The translations under genes and the position numbers were made by a program. Below are positions 5,444 through 5,715 of a stretch of 5,715 nt of DNA, piece by piece. Each line of letters starts with the position of its first letter. Positions within the stretch are counted from its first letter, which is position 1. Below the pieces are notes generated by a model. The model saw only the letters and a list, made by a program, of their open reading frames with translations, made no database searches and had not been told where the DNA came from. Source of the DNA: Spirochaetaceae bacterium (GTDB taxonomy: Bacteria > Spirochaetota > Spirochaetia > Treponematales > Breznakiellaceae); contig JAITHF010000204.1 in NCBI GenBank assembly GCA_031280115.1, positions 1 through 5,715 on the forward strand, given 5' to 3'.

Positions 5444-5619
5444 CAGCCTCCGGCTGTTTTACGTGCTTCTCGCGGCGGGAGGGTCTGCGATTTTAGTCAC
5501 AACCCCGAAGCAGCGCCTCAGCGGACGTCGCAGGCGAAAGGGCGCGGCGCAGGAAGCCGTTGGCTGGGGGTTTGGGGGAACTGGTTCCCCCAAAAACTCT
5601 TAAAGAGGCGCGAAGCGCC
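5444..5619 (+). repeat. Repeat arm C with border hairpin
   Basis: This is a third clear copy of the arm, in the same orientation as A. It opens with CAGCC-TCC-GGCTG and TTTT (5444-5460), then ACGTGCTTCT (5461-5470). The conserved box at 5492-5517 matches A at 24 of 26 positions. The long hairpin at 5571-5594 has arms TTTGGGGGAAC and GTTCCCCCAAA, unlike A and B in sequence but again an 11-bp perfect stem in the same place. The arm ends with CTCTTAAAGAGGCGC and GGCGC-GAA-GCGCC (5607-5619). No gene is visible in 5412-5715. Confidence 0.85.
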
Positions 5620-5647
5620 GGTAATTCGTTATATACTAATGATTTAT
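5620..5647 (+). repeat. AT-rich box of copy C
   Basis: GGTAATTCGTTATATACT and its continuation match the minus-strand box of arm B at about 22 of 28 positions, at the same distance from the GGCGC hairpin. It contains TATACT (5632-5637), a -10-like hexamer, without a clear -35 partner. Confidence 0.55.
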
Positions 5648-5663
5648 GCAGGGGCGGGACCGT

Positions 5664-5715
5664 TTTTTGGTTCCCCAAAAACTTTATTTGGGTACCCAAA
5701 AAACTTGTTTGGGGC
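5664..5715. repeat. Second 21-bp palindromic array, cut by the window end
   Basis: Units start at 5664, 5685 and 5706, again an exact 21-bp period. Unit 1 is TTTTTGG-TTCC-CCAAAAA and unit 2 is TATTTGG-GTAC-CCAAAAA, whose inner TTTGGGTACCCAAA is a perfect palindrome; unit 3 begins TGTTTGGGGC and is truncated. The 7-4-7 layout with 3-bp linkers is the same as in the 1782-1925 array, but the sequence is unrelated (TTTGG/CCAAA instead of TTTCTTG/CAAGAAA). The number of units and the presence of an inverted closing arm cannot be judged from this window. Confidence 0.8.

Noticed and set aside
5022..5603. Plus-strand frame of 193 codons opposite the hypothetical gene
   Set aside because: It starts at GTG without a ribosome site, its cysteine- and arginine-rich product is not protein-like, and it runs into repeat arm C. 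The minus-strand frame has codon use like its neighbours.

Overview
The window reads as a GC-rich bacterial chromosome segment with three confident protein families, one smaller unassigned gene and an unusual density of palindromic repeats. The style of the chemoreceptor (the tip motif with AIEAAHAGE) and a small repeat-rich intergenic style remind me of termite-gut or free-living treponemes (Spirochaetes). That placement is an inference from memory, not something the sequence proves.

Layout. Bases 1-1614 hold the 3' part of a methyl-accepting chemotaxis protein gene whose start lies before the window and which is interrupted by an in-frame TAG at 1048-1050. Bases 1601-2148 are a composite palindromic repeat: arm A (+), a core of seven 21-bp palindromes, and arm B, an inverted copy of A. 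Bases 2196-3785 encode a complete ComM/YifB-type AAA+ ATPase with a strong ribosome binding site. The 364-bp gap at 3786-4149 holds a degraded copy of the same arm (D) and three 29-bp tandem hairpin repeats. Bases 4150-4986 encode a complete MscS-type mechanosensitive channel. A convergent small gene of unknown function (4983-5399, minus strand) shares the CTAG stop overlap with it. The last 255 bases are a third clear arm (C, +) leading into another 21-bp palindromic array that runs off the window.

The genes do not form an obvious pathway. Chemoreceptor, transformation-linked helicase and osmotic safety valve are separately expressed housekeeping or accessory genes, each bordered by repeat copies. 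The signal most worth a second look is the repeat family. Its copies keep the same architecture (border hairpin, conserved box, long hairpin, GGCGC hairpin, AT-rich box, 21-bp palindrome array), yet the long hairpin changes sequence with compensating changes in both arms. The array also keeps its 21-bp, 7-4-7 geometry while its sequence is entirely different between the A/B element and the C element.
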